DNA of 64,000 nucleotides from Marixanthomonas sp002364245 (GCA_963973455.1 CAXAZF010000003.1:186001-250000), one strand, 5' to 3'. Shown: positions 1 through 7,851, counted from the first letter of the stretch. Program-made: numbers and translations. The notes: a model not told the origin generated them from the letters alone.

Positions 1-809
1 AGGGTGATACCGCTATTTAAATCGTCTGCGACTACCGAGGTATTAAAATTAACCACGCGATCAGGTTGTTCACCATTAATAAGAGAAAGCGAACTCCCAA
101 TCTCCCAAGTGTTTAAAACCGGGTCTTTGGTAATAACATTTACCGTTCCGGCAATCGCATTGGACCCGAAAAGAGCTGAACCGCCACTTCTAACAATTTC
201 TACACGCTCAATGGTGTTTGTTGGAATTTGTTCCAGTCCATAAACCCCCAAAAGAGAGGTGAATATAGCTCGACTATTCACTAATATTTGCGTGTAACCA
301 CCGTCTAATCCATTAAGGCGAACCTGCGTAAACCCACAGTTTTGACAGTTTGTTTCTACGCGTACGCCTGGTGCGTAGTTTAGTCCATCGGCAAGCGATA
401 AAGACTGGGTCGCTTTTAATAATTTAGAGTTTAAGGTAGATACAATTACTGGGGCCTTTTTTCTGTTTACTCTATTTCGAGTGGCACTCACGACTATTTG
501 CTCTAAACCTAAAAGGTCTTCTATAAGTGTAAAAGACATTTCATTGATACCTTCTGAAATATGAATCTGTTTAGAAATTGTTTTATATCCAACTGATGAA
601 ATGGTTATTTGATAAGCACCTTCTTTAAGTTTCATTAAATATGTACCGTCTTCATTGGCGTTTGTTCCTACAGTTTCCAAGCCTTCTAATTGAATTGTTG
701 CGAACGAAAGCGGTCCGGATTCAGTATTAATTTTCCCTTTTAGTGTTGCTTTTTGAGCTAAAGTACAAGAAGTGATCATTACAAATAGTAAAACCCTCAT
801 AATTTTCAT
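1..809 (-). CDS. TonB-dependent receptor, N-terminal part (cut by window edge)
   Basis: This is an outer-membrane receptor for TonB-driven import, of which only the first 269 residues lie in the window. Residues 1-19 read as a signal peptide ending in TLAQ. Residues about 20-105 look like a carboxypeptidase-regulatory-like domain, and the TonB plug follows from about 115 (SLADGLNYAPGVRVE, then VEIVRSGGSALFGSNAIAG). A Cys pair, C155 and C158 in NCQNCGF, sits in the plug just before the RLNGLDG segment. The ATG at 809 is chosen because it gives the charged n-region and has a -7 box at 831-838. It diverges from a DtxR/MntR-type regulator with a shared palindrome between them. I infer metal or metal-chelate import; the substrate is not shown by the sequence. 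Confidence 0.9.
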   Translation of the reverse strand, partial: MKIMRVLLFVMITSCTLAQKATLKGKINTESGPLSFATIQLEGLETVGTNANEDGTYLMKLKEGAYQITISSVGYKTISKQIHISEGINEMSFTLIEDLLGLEQIVVSATRNRVNRKKAPVIVSTLNSKLLKATQSLSLADGLNYAPGVRVETNCQNCGFTQVRLNGLDGGYTQILVNSRAIFTSLLGVYGLEQIPTNTIERVEIVRSGGSALFGSNAIAGTVNVITKDPVLNTWEIGSSLSLINGEQPDRVVNFNTSVVADDLNSGIT

Positions 810-830
810 GTATGCTAATTTTAATTTGCG

Positions 831-838
831 CAAAGTTA
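831..838 (-). promoter_or_regulatory. -7 promoter element of the TonB receptor
   Basis: The minus strand reads TAACTTTG, an exact match to the Bacteroidota -7 consensus TAnnTTTG, 22 nt before the receptor ATG. No clear -33 TTG was found. The palindrome at 845-864 lies where the -33 region would be, so a bound repressor would block this promoter. Confidence 0.6.
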
Positions 839-844
839 AATTAA

Positions 845-864
845 ATTTTAGATAAGACTAAAAT
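845..864. promoter_or_regulatory. Palindromic operator candidate for the DtxR/MntR-type regulator
   Basis: ATTTTAG-N6-CTAAAAT is a perfect 7-bp inverted repeat with a 6-nt spacer. It lies between two divergent promoters, 2 nt before the -33 TTG of the regulator and within the -14 to -33 region of the TonB receptor promoter. The TTAG...CTAA arrangement resembles half-sites of DtxR-family operators. Binding by the neighbouring regulator is inferred. Confidence 0.55.
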
Positions 865-865
865 A

Positions 866-895
866 TTGTTTATTAAATTTAAAAATGTATTTTTG
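866..895 (+). promoter_or_regulatory. Promoter of the DtxR-type regulator
   Basis: TTG (866-868), 19 nt, then TATTTTTG (888-895) matches the Bacteroidota TTG/TAnnTTTG pair with normal spacing. The -7 box ends only 4 nt before the ATG at 900, so transcription should start at or next to the start codon. Confidence 0.7.
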
Positions 896-899
896 TTTT

Positions 900-1559
900 A
901 TGAAATACAGTCTTTCAGAAGAAAATTATTTGAAGGCAATTTATCATTTAGAAAAAATTGCTGCTACAGGGGTTGCTACCAACGCTATTGCTGAGCAAAT
1001 GGAGACCAAACCATCTTCAGTAACAGATATGGTAAAAAAACTTTCTGAAAAAGATTTGGTGAATTACATTAAGTACCAAGGCGTTACATTAACGGAAAAA
1101 GGAAGGAAAACAGCCTTGACCATTATTCGGAAACATCGTCTTTGGGAAGTTTTTTTAGTAGATAAATTAAATTTTCACTGGGATCAAGTTCACGAAATTG
1201 CAGAACAATTAGAACATATTCATTCTGAAGAGTTAATTTCTAGGTTAGATAAATTTTTAGGTGAACCCGATTTTGACCCTCACGGAGACCCTATTCCCGA
1301 TAAACATGGAAATATTAAACGTACTGAAAAGAAACTGTTATCAGATTTAGACAAAAACCAAGGAGGTGTTTGTGTTGGAGTGAAAGAATCTAGCGCTGAA
1401 TTCTTACAGTACTTAGATAAGAAAAAAATAACCATCGGTACAAAAATTAAGGTACTGGGGAAAGAGTTTTTTGACGGCTCTATGGTTATTTTGGTTGGAA
1501 AAGACCAATCCTTTATTTCCAAAAAAACAGCTGAAAACCTATACGTACAAACGAATTAA
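900..1559 (+). CDS. DtxR/MntR-family metal-dependent transcriptional regulator
   Basis: A 219-residue metalloregulator. Residues about 1-60 form a winged helix (SEENYLKAIYHLEK, then IAEQMETKPSSVTDMVKKL), followed by the dimerisation and metal-binding domain and a C-terminal FeoA/SH3-like domain from about 145. The EQLEHIH segment carries Glu at the position of DtxR Cys102 in an E-x-x-E-H pattern. That resembles manganese sensors such as B. subtilis MntR more than iron-sensing DtxR. The frame stays open upstream to an ATG at 885, but that codon overlaps the -7 box, so 900 is preferred. The stop lies 3 nt before the ZIP transporter start, so the two are probably co-transcribed. It probably regulates itself and the divergent receptor. 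Confidence 0.92.
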   Translation: MKYSLSEENYLKAIYHLEKIAATGVATNAIAEQMETKPSSVTDMVKKLSEKDLVNYIKYQGVTLTEKGRKTALTIIRKHRLWEVFLVDKLNFHWDQVHEIAEQLEHIHSEELISRLDKFLGEPDFDPHGDPIPDKHGNIKRTEKKLLSDLDKNQGGVCVGVKESSAEFLQYLDKKKITIGTKIKVLGKEFFDGSMVILVGKDQSFISKKTAENLYVQTN

Positions 1560-1562
1560 TAT

Positions 1563-2384
1563 ATGGAACAAATAATAGACTATTTTGAATCAATAGACCC
1601 CATTTTAGCGGCTTTATACGCTACTTTGTTTACCTGGGGCTTAACAGCATTAGGAGCTTCTTTGGTGTTCTTTTTTAAAAACATGAACCGTGTAGCGTTA
1701 GACGGTATGCTTGGTTTTACAGGTGGCGTTATGGTAGCGGCAAGTTTTTGGAGTTTATTGGCGCCCGGCATTGAAATGAGCCCTGGCGAAGGATTTGTAA
1801 AGGTAATTCCCGCGGCTGTAGGATTTTTATTAGGAGCTCTATTTTTGTTTGGGCTGGATAAGGTTTTACCTCACTTACACATAAATTTTAAAGAGTCTGA
1901 AAAAGAAGGAATTAAAACGCCTTGGCATAAAACAACGTTGTTGACTTTGGCCATAACCCTACACAATATCCCAGAAGGATTGGCTGTGGGGGTGTTATTT
2001 GGAGGGGTTGCTGCTGGGTTTGACGGAGCCACTATTGGAGGTGCTGTTGCATTAGCAATGGGGATTGGTTTGCAAAACTTTCCCGAAGGTATTGCCGTTT
2101 CCATGCCATTACGAGGTATGGGTATGAGTAGAAAGAAAAGTTTTATGTACGGACAATCTTCTGCGATTGTAGAACCTATTGCAGCTGTTTTAGGGGCTTG
2201 GGCAGTACTGACGTTTCAGCCTATTTTGCCATATGCACTAGCTTTTGCTGCAGGAGCTATGATATTTGTTGTTATCGAAGAAGTTGTTCCTGAAACACAA
2301 CGAGCCGGTAATGCAGACATCGCAACCCTTGGGTTTATTGGAGGATTTATAATAATGATGACATTAGATGTAGGACTTGGCTAA
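1563..2384 (+). CDS. ZIP-family divalent metal transporter
   Basis: A 273-residue inner-membrane protein of the ZIP (ZupT/GufA-like) family, which moves Zn2+, Mn2+ or Fe2+ into the cytoplasm. The family metal-site motifs are visible: HNIPEG at residues 134-139 and NFPEG at 172-176, in consecutive membrane helices. About eight hydrophobic segments are present, with a short charged cytoplasmic loop (NFKESEKEGIKTPWHK) before the first motif. It follows the DtxR/MntR-type regulator by 3 nt, so metal-dependent control through that promoter is likely. Which metal it carries cannot be read from the sequence. Confidence 0.92.
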   Translation: MEQIIDYFESIDPILAALYATLFTWGLTALGASLVFFFKNMNRVALDGMLGFTGGVMVAASFWSLLAPGIEMSPGEGFVKVIPAAVGFLLGALFLFGLDKVLPHLHINFKESEKEGIKTPWHKTTLLTLAITLHNIPEGLAVGVLFGGVAAGFDGATIGGAVALAMGIGLQNFPEGIAVSMPLRGMGMSRKKSFMYGQSSAIVEPIAAVLGAWAVLTFQPILPYALAFAAGAMIFVVIEEVVPETQRAGNADIATLGFIGGFIIMMTLDVGLG

Positions 2385-2434
2385 TCTATTTGTCATTATG
2401 TTTCTTTACCTTTAAAGTTGAAAATAGAATTACT

Positions 2435-2860
2435 ATGAAAAAAATAGTTGCTTTATTACTTTTAGTCGTTACAGCGACGGCTTTTTCACAAGAAAACACA
2501 GATAAACCTTTAGATGTACCAAAAATCGCCATAAAAATACAATTAGGTGAAACAATCGAAACCAATGGTTACTCTGTGGCATTTTTAGAGGTGTTGGAAG
2601 ATTCCCGTTGCCCAACAAGTGCTACTTGCGTTTGGGAAGGTAGGGTAAGGATAAAGGTTAAAATCGAAGAAGAGGGAAAAAAAGCAGTTGAAGAAACTAT
2701 AATTTTTGGGAAAACACAGCCTAAAGAACAGAAAAACCATACTTTCTTTACTTCTTCAAAAGTTAAGCTAGAAGGAATAAAGGTAACTCCGTACCCAAAT
2801 ACAGAAAAGGATAAAAAAGAAAATGGATATACGCTTTTGGTTTGCGCGTATGATAATTAG
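2435..2860 (+). CDS. Conserved secreted protein of unknown function
   Basis: A 141-residue exported protein. The ATG at 2435 is chosen over an upstream in-frame TTG at 2390 because it starts directly with a signal peptide (MKKIVALLLLVVTATAFSQ). The mature part is a compact all-beta-looking domain with the segment EDSRCPTSATCVWEGR, whose two Cys could form a disulfide. I recall the DSRCP-x4-CxW signature from uncharacterised bacterial proteins but cannot assign a function. It lies 50 nt after the ZIP gene and its stop overlaps that of the convergent Cys-rich small protein by 3 nt. Confidence 0.75.
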   Translation: MKKIVALLLLVVTATAFSQENTDKPLDVPKIAIKIQLGETIETNGYSVAFLEVLEDSRCPTSATCVWEGRVRIKVKIEEEGKKAVEETIIFGKTQPKEQKNHTFFTSSKVKLEGIKVTPYPNTEKDKKENGYTLLVCAYDN

Positions 2861-3018
2861 TGGCAGCCACAATCGTTTTTACCACATTTAGTGTTGCCTC
2901 CATCGAGTGTACCTGCAGTGGTTTGTCGTCTTTTTTCAGTTAAAGGGTTCCAGACAAATTTTTTCAGCAAATAGCCTGCTGCGATTAAAAATGTTATAAG
3001 TACCAATATCGTCTGCAT
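2857..3018 (-). CDS. FeoB-associated Cys-rich membrane protein (53 aa)
   Basis: A short gene downstream of feoB on the same strand. The 53-residue product has one N-terminal membrane helix (ILVLITFLIAAGYLL) followed by KKFVWNPL and a Cys-rich tail: KCGKNDCGCH with Cys at 45, 50 and 52 and a terminal His. This matches the small FeoB-associated Cys-rich proteins found beside feoB in Bacteroidota and Firmicutes. It is inferred to help FeoB-mediated Fe2+ uptake, perhaps by binding metal at the cytoplasmic face. Its stop codon overlaps the end of the convergent gene by 3 nt. Confidence 0.85.
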   Translation of the reverse strand: MQTILVLITFLIAAGYLLKKFVWNPLTEKRRQTTAGTLDGGNTKCGKNDCGCH

Positions 3019-3074
3019 AATCTTTATCGTATTTTAATTTTTAATAGCATTTTTTGGTCGAAATCTGTTTTATA

Positions 3075-3088
3075 ACCTAACATTAGGT
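3075..3088. repeat. Perfect palindrome between feoB and the Cys-rich gene
   Basis: ACCTAA-CA-TTAGGT is a perfect 6-bp inverted repeat with a 2-nt centre. The loop is too small for a good terminator hairpin and no T-run follows, so a protein-binding site is more likely. TTAGGT resembles a DtxR-family half-site, though in outward orientation. Confidence 0.45.
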
Positions 3089-3099
3089 GAATTTTTCAG

Positions 3100-5199
3100 T
3101 TATTTCAATAGTTGAAAGGCAGCCAATGCCAATACATAAGCGATACCACTCATAATAAACAATTGATACATAGGCCATTTCCAACTGTTGGTTTCCCGTT
3201 TAACAATAGCCAAGGTGCTCATACACTGCATTGCAAAAGCATAAAACAGTAATAGCGATACACCACTCGCAAAATTGAACAACGGTGTGCCTAAAACAGG
3301 GTTTGTTTCGGCGGCCATTCGGTTTTTTATAGTTTCTTCTTCTTCACTACCTACACTATAAATAGTGGCAAGTGTCCCTACAAATACTTCACGGGCAGCA
3401 AACGAACTCACAATGGCGATTCCTATTTTCCAATCATAGCCTAAAGGTCGTACGGCAGGTTCAATACCTTTACCCATCATACCAATATAAGAATTCTCTA
3501 ACTTAAAGGAAGCTATTTTAGTGTCCAGCTCTTCTTGTGTAAGGTTTTGCCCACTACTTTCAGCAGTTACAATTTCTTCAGCGTTATTAAAGTTTCCAGG
3601 TCCATAAGATGCTAATACCCATAATATAATGGAAATAGCTAAAATGATTTTCCCAGCCCCTAAAACAAAGGATTTGGTCTTTTCAACAACGGTAATCAAT
3701 ACATTTTTAGGAAGCGGAATTTTGTAATTAGGCATTTCAATAACAAAAAACGAGCGGCCAGGTATTTTCAGGAATTTATCCAATAACCAAGCCGAGCCAA
3801 TTGCAGCGCCAAACCCAATAAGGTACATAATCATCAAAGTGATTCCTTGTAAACTGAATATTCCTAATACCCGTTCATCGGGAATTACCAAAGCAATAAT
3901 AATAAGATACACTGGCAATCGGGCTGAACATGTGGTAAAAGGAGTAACCAAAATAGTGATTAACCGTTCTTTCCAGTTTTCAATGTTTCGGGTGGCCATA
4001 ATCGCTGGAATAGCACAGGCAGTACCTGAAACCAATGGCACCACACTTTTTCCACTTAGTCCAAAACGGCGCATAATCCGGTCCATTAAAAATACCACAC
4101 GGCTCATGTAGCCGGTTTCCTCTAAAATTGAAATAAAAAGAAAAAGGAAAGCAATCTGCGGAATAAAAATAACGATACCGCCTATTCCCGGGATGATTCC
4201 TTCGGCTATTAAATTAGTGAAGTCTCCAGGTGGCAGTGAATTTTTTAACCATTCACTTAAGGAAGCAAAAGTGGTATCGATAAAATCCATTGGATAACTG
4301 CTCCAGTCGAAAATAGCTTGGAAAATCAATAGCAAAATAGCAAAGAAAATGACGTATCCCCAAACTTTATGGGTCAAGATTCGGTCCATCCGGCTTCTGA
4401 AATCTTTCGCATTAGCCGTATCAACAGTAAGTGTTTCTTTTAACACGCTGTTTATAAATTGATAGCGGGCAATGGTTTCTTTTTGCTGAAGTCGTTTCAG
4501 GTTGCTTTTCGATTCTGTTTGAAAACTAGCAACACCTTTTAGTTCGTTTCTAGTTAATGTTCCGAAGTTAACATCTTGGGTGATGACCAACCACAGTTTA
4601 TACAATTCTTGATTAGGGAATGCTTTTCGTAGCCTTTCAAAGTATTCAGGTGCAATTCTAGAAGCATTTACACAGGGCTTGGTGGAAAGTTGTCCATAAT
4701 TTGTAATAAGTTCTTTAAGGTTGTCAAATCCTTCATTTTTACGCGAACTTACTAAGGCAATTTTGGTTTCCAGTTTTTGTTCAAGTGCTTCAATATCTAA
4801 AGAAATAGCCTTGCGTTTCATTCTATCGGCCATATTAATGGCGAGAACAGCTGGAATGCCTAAATCTTTTATTTGGGTAAATAGAAGCAGGTTTCTTTTT
4901 AAGTTCTCTACATCGGCCACTACTACTGCAACATCGGGGAAATCCTTATCGTTTTTGTTTAATAAAAGTTCAATGACTACATTTTCATCAACTGAAGAGG
5001 CATTTAAACTGTAAGTTCCGGGAAGATCAATAATATGAGCTTTTAAACCACGATCCAACTTACAAAGGCCTTGTTTTTTTTCAACGGTGATACCTGGATA
5101 ATTCCCTACTTTTTGATTTAATCCGGTTAGACGGTTAAAAACAGAAGTTTTTCCTGTGTTAGGGTTTCCTATAAGAGCTACATTAATTTGTCTAGCCAT
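3100..5199 (-). CDS. feoB: Ferrous iron transporter FeoB
   Basis: FeoB imports Fe2+ across the inner membrane. The 699-residue protein is full length. The N-terminal G domain has G1 GNPNTGKTS (11-19), G3 DLPGT near 58 and G4 NMAD near 122. A helical spacer follows, then the membrane domain from about residue 275. Both gate regions are visible: VSGTACAIPAIMATR (with the conserved Cys) and AAREVFVGTLATIY. It starts 3 nt after feoA, so feoA and feoB are one transcript, and the 53-aa Cys-rich gene follows. The nearby DtxR/MntR-type regulator and palindromes suggest metal-dependent repression, which is inferred. Confidence 0.97.
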   Translation of the reverse strand: MARQINVALIGNPNTGKTSVFNRLTGLNQKVGNYPGITVEKKQGLCKLDRGLKAHIIDLPGTYSLNASSVDENVVIELLLNKNDKDFPDVAVVVADVENLKRNLLLFTQIKDLGIPAVLAINMADRMKRKAISLDIEALEQKLETKIALVSSRKNEGFDNLKELITNYGQLSTKPCVNASRIAPEYFERLRKAFPNQELYKLWLVITQDVNFGTLTRNELKGVASFQTESKSNLKRLQQKETIARYQFINSVLKETLTVDTANAKDFRSRMDRILTHKVWGYVIFFAILLLIFQAIFDWSSYPMDFIDTTFASLSEWLKNSLPPGDFTNLIAEGIIPGIGGIVIFIPQIAFLFLFISILEETGYMSRVVFLMDRIMRRFGLSGKSVVPLVSGTACAIPAIMATRNIENWKERLITILVTPFTTCSARLPVYLIIIALVIPDERVLGIFSLQGITLMIMYLIGFGAAIGSAWLLDKFLKIPGRSFFVIEMPNYKIPLPKNVLITVVEKTKSFVLGAGKIILAISIILWVLASYGPGNFNNAEEIVTAESSGQNLTQEELDTKIASFKLENSYIGMMGKGIEPAVRPLGYDWKIGIAIVSSFAAREVFVGTLATIYSVGSEEEETIKNRMAAETNPVLGTPLFNFASGVSLLLFYAFAMQCMSTLAIVKRETNSWKWPMYQLFIMSGIAYVLALAAFQLLK

Positions 5200-5202
5200 A
5201 GA

Positions 5203-5427
5203 TTACAGTAATTCAATTTCAATAAGTGCAGCAGTTTCTTTTCTAATGGCTAAATGGCTTCCATTAATATTGAGGTACATAGGATCTTGAAAAGGCGCGG
5301 ATTGTACCAATGCCACTTCGTTGCCGGGCAAGCAGCCCATTTCAAGTAATTTAAGCGGAACGTGTTCTACCGAAAACTCTTTGATGATAGCCCGTTGCCC
5401 TTTTTTAAGTGTGGCGATTGTACCCAT
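5203..5427 (-). CDS. feoA: Ferrous iron transport protein FeoA
   Basis: A 74-residue SH3-like cytoplasmic protein of the FeoA family, required with FeoB for Fe2+ uptake. The family pattern is clear: an N-terminal strand (ATLKKGQRAIIKEF), the LLEMGCLPGNEVAL turn typical of FeoA (L-x-x-M-G-x-x-P-G), and the closing LAIRKETAALIEIELL. It is the first gene of the feoA-feoB-small Cys-rich set, with a good promoter 31-61 nt upstream. Confidence 0.95.
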   Translation of the reverse strand: MGTIATLKKGQRAIIKEFSVEHVPLKLLEMGCLPGNEVALVQSAPFQDPMYLNINGSHLAIRKETAALIEIELL

Positions 5428-5457
5428 TATCTTTATTTAGATTGATTTTAAACAACG

Positions 5458-5488
5458 CAAAAATAAGGTAATTAGGATTGCTTTGCAA
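5458..5488 (-). promoter_or_regulatory. Promoter of the feoAB operon
   Basis: On the minus strand TTG (5488-5486), 20 nt, then TATTTTTG (5465-5458) matches the Bacteroidota promoter consensus. Transcription would start about 25 nt before the feoA ATG. An imperfect TTTAG...TTAAA inverted repeat at 5436-5452 lies inside that leader and may be a weak copy of the operator at 845-864. Confidence 0.6.
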
Positions 5489-5537
5489 GGTTTTAAAGTG
5501 ATAAAGTATTCTTTTAGAAGTGCTTTAAACAGATGTG

Positions 5538-6209
5538 TTATTTTTCTTTTTCCAATATTTCAATATCATCCATTAATTCTTCAATGGCTTCGGGGTCTGT
5601 ACCGTCGTAAAACCCGCGAATACGTTTCTTCTTATCGACCAATACAAAGTTTTCGGTGTGGATTAAATCGTACTCATTATAAGGCGTGTCTTTTGCGGCG
5701 AGGTATGATTTTCGAGCCAAATCGTAAATCTCTTTTTTATCACCAGTGACTAAGTTCCATTTTTTATCGTTTACCCCTTTTTCCAAAGCATATTTTTTAA
5801 GCTGTGCTACGGTATCTATCTTTGGGGTAACCGAGTGTGAAAGCAACATAATGTTAGGATCGTTTTTCACTTTTTCCTGAATTTTAACCATATGATCCGT
5901 CATTATTGGGCAAATGGTTTGGCAGGTAGTGAAAAAGAAATCGGCCACATAAATTTTATCTTTATAATCTTCTTGGGTGACGGTTTGCCCATTTTGATTG
6001 GTCAGTGAAAAGTCTGCAATTTTGTGGTATTTTTTTACGTGCTGCACTGTCGTGTCAACCAGCTCAGCTGTCACGTCATTAGGCTGATAGACAGGTAATA
6101 CTTTCCCTTCATCAATAGTGTAAACATTATAAATAATCGTGATTATAATAGCTGAAAGAACAAGCATTACGATGCCAAAAAACTTATACTTTGCAAAAAA
6201 TTGAAGCAT
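5538..6209 (-). CDS. SCO1/SenC family copper chaperone for cytochrome oxidase assembly
   Basis: A 223-residue Sco protein, a thioredoxin-fold periplasmic factor that delivers Cu to the CuA site of cytochrome c oxidase. An N-terminal membrane anchor (FFGIVMLVLSAIIITIIYNVY) is followed by the Sco domain. The copper-binding CxxxC is C96 and C100 in FFTTCQTICPIMT, and the distal His ligand is in DLIHTENFVL. The ATG at 6209 is chosen; an in-frame TTG at 6230 lies inside the -7 box. It is flanked by feoA and the divergent rseP, with no cytochrome oxidase gene beside it in this window. Confidence 0.93.
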   Translation of the reverse strand: MLQFFAKYKFFGIVMLVLSAIIITIIYNVYTIDEGKVLPVYQPNDVTAELVDTTVQHVKKYHKIADFSLTNQNGQTVTQEDYKDKIYVADFFFTTCQTICPIMTDHMVKIQEKVKNDPNIMLLSHSVTPKIDTVAQLKKYALEKGVNDKKWNLVTGDKKEIYDLARKSYLAAKDTPYNEYDLIHTENFVLVDKKKRIRGFYDGTDPEAIEELMDDIEILEKEK

Positions 6210-6227
6210 ATTTTGTATTGATTTTTG

Positions 6228-6235
6228 CAAAATTA
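6228..6235 (-). promoter_or_regulatory. -7 element of the Sco gene
   Basis: The minus strand reads TAATTTTG, matching TAnnTTTG, 19 nt before the ATG at 6209. No convincing -33 TTG is present. Confidence 0.5.
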
Positions 6236-6332
6236 CTGCCTAATAAACAAATGGTAAAGCTCTAAGCGTTAAAAGTTTTAGAAGATGTTTCTACAAGTTT
6301 TGCATTAATTTTTATAAGCGGGTATAAAAGAT

Positions 6333-6340
6333 TACTTTTG
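6333..6340 (+). promoter_or_regulatory. -7 element of rseP
   Basis: TACTTTTG matches TAnnTTTG, 22 nt before the rseP ATG. A TTG-containing T-run ends at 6302, which is farther upstream than the usual spacing. Confidence 0.45.
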
Positions 6341-6362
6341 TACGCTAATTTTATAAAGTAAT

Positions 6363-7688
6363 ATGAGTCCATTTGCCGTTAAAGCAATCCAGCTATTATT
6401 AAGCTTATCTATATTGATTGTATTGCACGAACTGGGGCATTTTATCCCAGCGAAGTTATTTAAAACCCGTGTTGAGAAGTTTTTCCTCTTTTTTGATGTA
6501 AAATTTGCCCTTTTCAAAAAGAAAATAGGCGAAACAGTTTACGGTATTGGTTGGTTGCCATTGGGCGGATATGTAAAAATATCCGGTATGATCGATGAGA
6601 GCATGGACAAAGAACAAATGGAGAAACCACCCGAACCTTGGGAGTTTAGAAGCAAGCCAACTTGGCAACGATTGATTATTATGTTGGGCGGTGTGACTGT
6701 TAATATTATAGTTGGATTTGTAATTTATATGGGAATTCTATTTTTTAATGGAACCACAATAATTACAAATGATGATATTCCTAGAGGTTTTGCAGTAGCT
6801 GATACTTTTAAAGAAATGGGCTTTCAGGACGGTGACCATATTTTACAAGTAAACGGAAAAGATTTTGAAGATGTTACTTTAATAAATAAGCATTTATTTT
6901 TAAGGGATGTTCAAAATATTACTGTTGAACACAGCGATGGAACAACAGAAACAATTGCAATGCCTGAAGATATCGGGACAAAAATGTTTCAGCAGGATGT
7001 GTTACGTCCTTTCAACCCGATGCGAAATGCGGTAATTGACACCGTTGCGGCCGATTATCCAGCAATGGCAGCAGGTTTTAAAAATGGGGATAGTATTGTT
7101 TCTGTTAATGGGACAAAAGTAGAACATTGGCATCAGTTTACCTCATTGGTGAAAGCAAATAAAGACAATGAAAACATAATAATGGTTTCAAGGAATAATA
7201 CATTAGAGACCCTTACCGTAACACCAAACGAAACTGGGCAAATAGGTGTAAATAACTATGCTAAAGAATTGGCTGGTAATGGTACTAAAATAAAGTATGG
7301 TTTAGGAGAAAGTATTACTGGAGGAATAAGCTATGGTTACAATGTTTTAACAGATTACGTTACACAATTTAAATATGTTTTTACCGCAAAAGGTGCTACG
7401 CAAGTTGGTGGATTTGGAGCGATAGGAAGCTTGTTCCCCGATACATGGAATTGGTTAAGCTTTTGGGAAACCACTGCTTTAATCTCTATCATTTTAGCAT
7501 TTATGAATATTCTTCCAATCCCAGCATTGGATGGAGGTCACGTTATGTTTTTATTATATGAAATGATAAGCGGCCGCAAACCGGGCGATAAGTTTATGGA
7601 GTATGCACAAATGGTTGGGTTCTTCCTATTAATAGCATTGGTGCTGTTCGCAAATGGAAACGATATTTATCGTTGGCTCTTTGAGTAA
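6363..7688 (+). CDS. rseP: RIP metalloprotease RseP (site-2 protease)
   Basis: An intramembrane zinc metalloprotease of the S2P family; E. coli RseP cleaves anti-sigma factors within the membrane. The 441-residue protein shows the active site HELGH at residues 22-26 in the first helix and NILPIPALDGGH near the C-terminus, which supplies the third metal ligand. Two PDZ-like segments lie between (GFQDGDHILQVNGKDF and GFKNGDSIVSVNGTKV). The length is normal for the family. It stands alone, divergent from the Sco gene and followed by tRNA-Asn. No anti-sigma factor gene is adjacent, so the substrate is unknown. Confidence 0.96.
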   Translation: MSPFAVKAIQLLLSLSILIVLHELGHFIPAKLFKTRVEKFFLFFDVKFALFKKKIGETVYGIGWLPLGGYVKISGMIDESMDKEQMEKPPEPWEFRSKPTWQRLIIMLGGVTVNIIVGFVIYMGILFFNGTTIITNDDIPRGFAVADTFKEMGFQDGDHILQVNGKDFEDVTLINKHLFLRDVQNITVEHSDGTTETIAMPEDIGTKMFQQDVLRPFNPMRNAVIDTVAADYPAMAAGFKNGDSIVSVNGTKVEHWHQFTSLVKANKDNENIIMVSRNNTLETLTVTPNETGQIGVNNYAKELAGNGTKIKYGLGESITGGISYGYNVLTDYVTQFKYVFTAKGATQVGGFGAIGSLFPDTWNWLSFWETTALISIILAFMNILPIPALDGGHVMFLLYEMISGRKPGDKFMEYAQMVGFFLLIALVLFANGNDIYRWLFE

Positions 7689-7752
7689 AATAGTATCTTG
7701 CTTTGTGTTCCTTTTAATCATTGAAATTCATTAAAAAATTTTTCAGATTTAT

Positions 7753-7782
7753 TTTGATGAAATTAAAAATTGGGTATATTTG
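7753..7782 (+). promoter_or_regulatory. Promoter of tRNA-Asn
   Basis: TTTG (7753-7756), 18 nt, then TATATTTG (7775-7782) is a strong match to the Bacteroidota consensus. Transcription should start near 7788, giving a precursor leader of about 64 nt before the mature tRNA. Confidence 0.65.
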
Positions 7783-7787
7783 CACCC

Positions 7788-7820
7788 GCCTAACGATATT
7801 TACTGAAATAATGGTTAGGC
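7788..7820 (+). repeat. Inverted repeat in the tRNA-Asn leader
   Basis: GCCTAAC (7788-7794) and GTTAGGC (7814-7820) are perfect 7-bp arms around a 19-nt loop. They begin at the predicted transcription start, so the tRNA precursor may carry a 5' hairpin. A protein-binding site is the alternative. Confidence 0.4.
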
Positions 7821-7851
7821 AAAACGTTCAAAAAAGACATAAAAATTAAAT

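Noticed and set aside
885..899. ATG at 885 as start of the DtxR-type regulator
   Set aside because: The codon overlaps a consensus -7 promoter box, and the family N-terminus begins at the ATG at 900.
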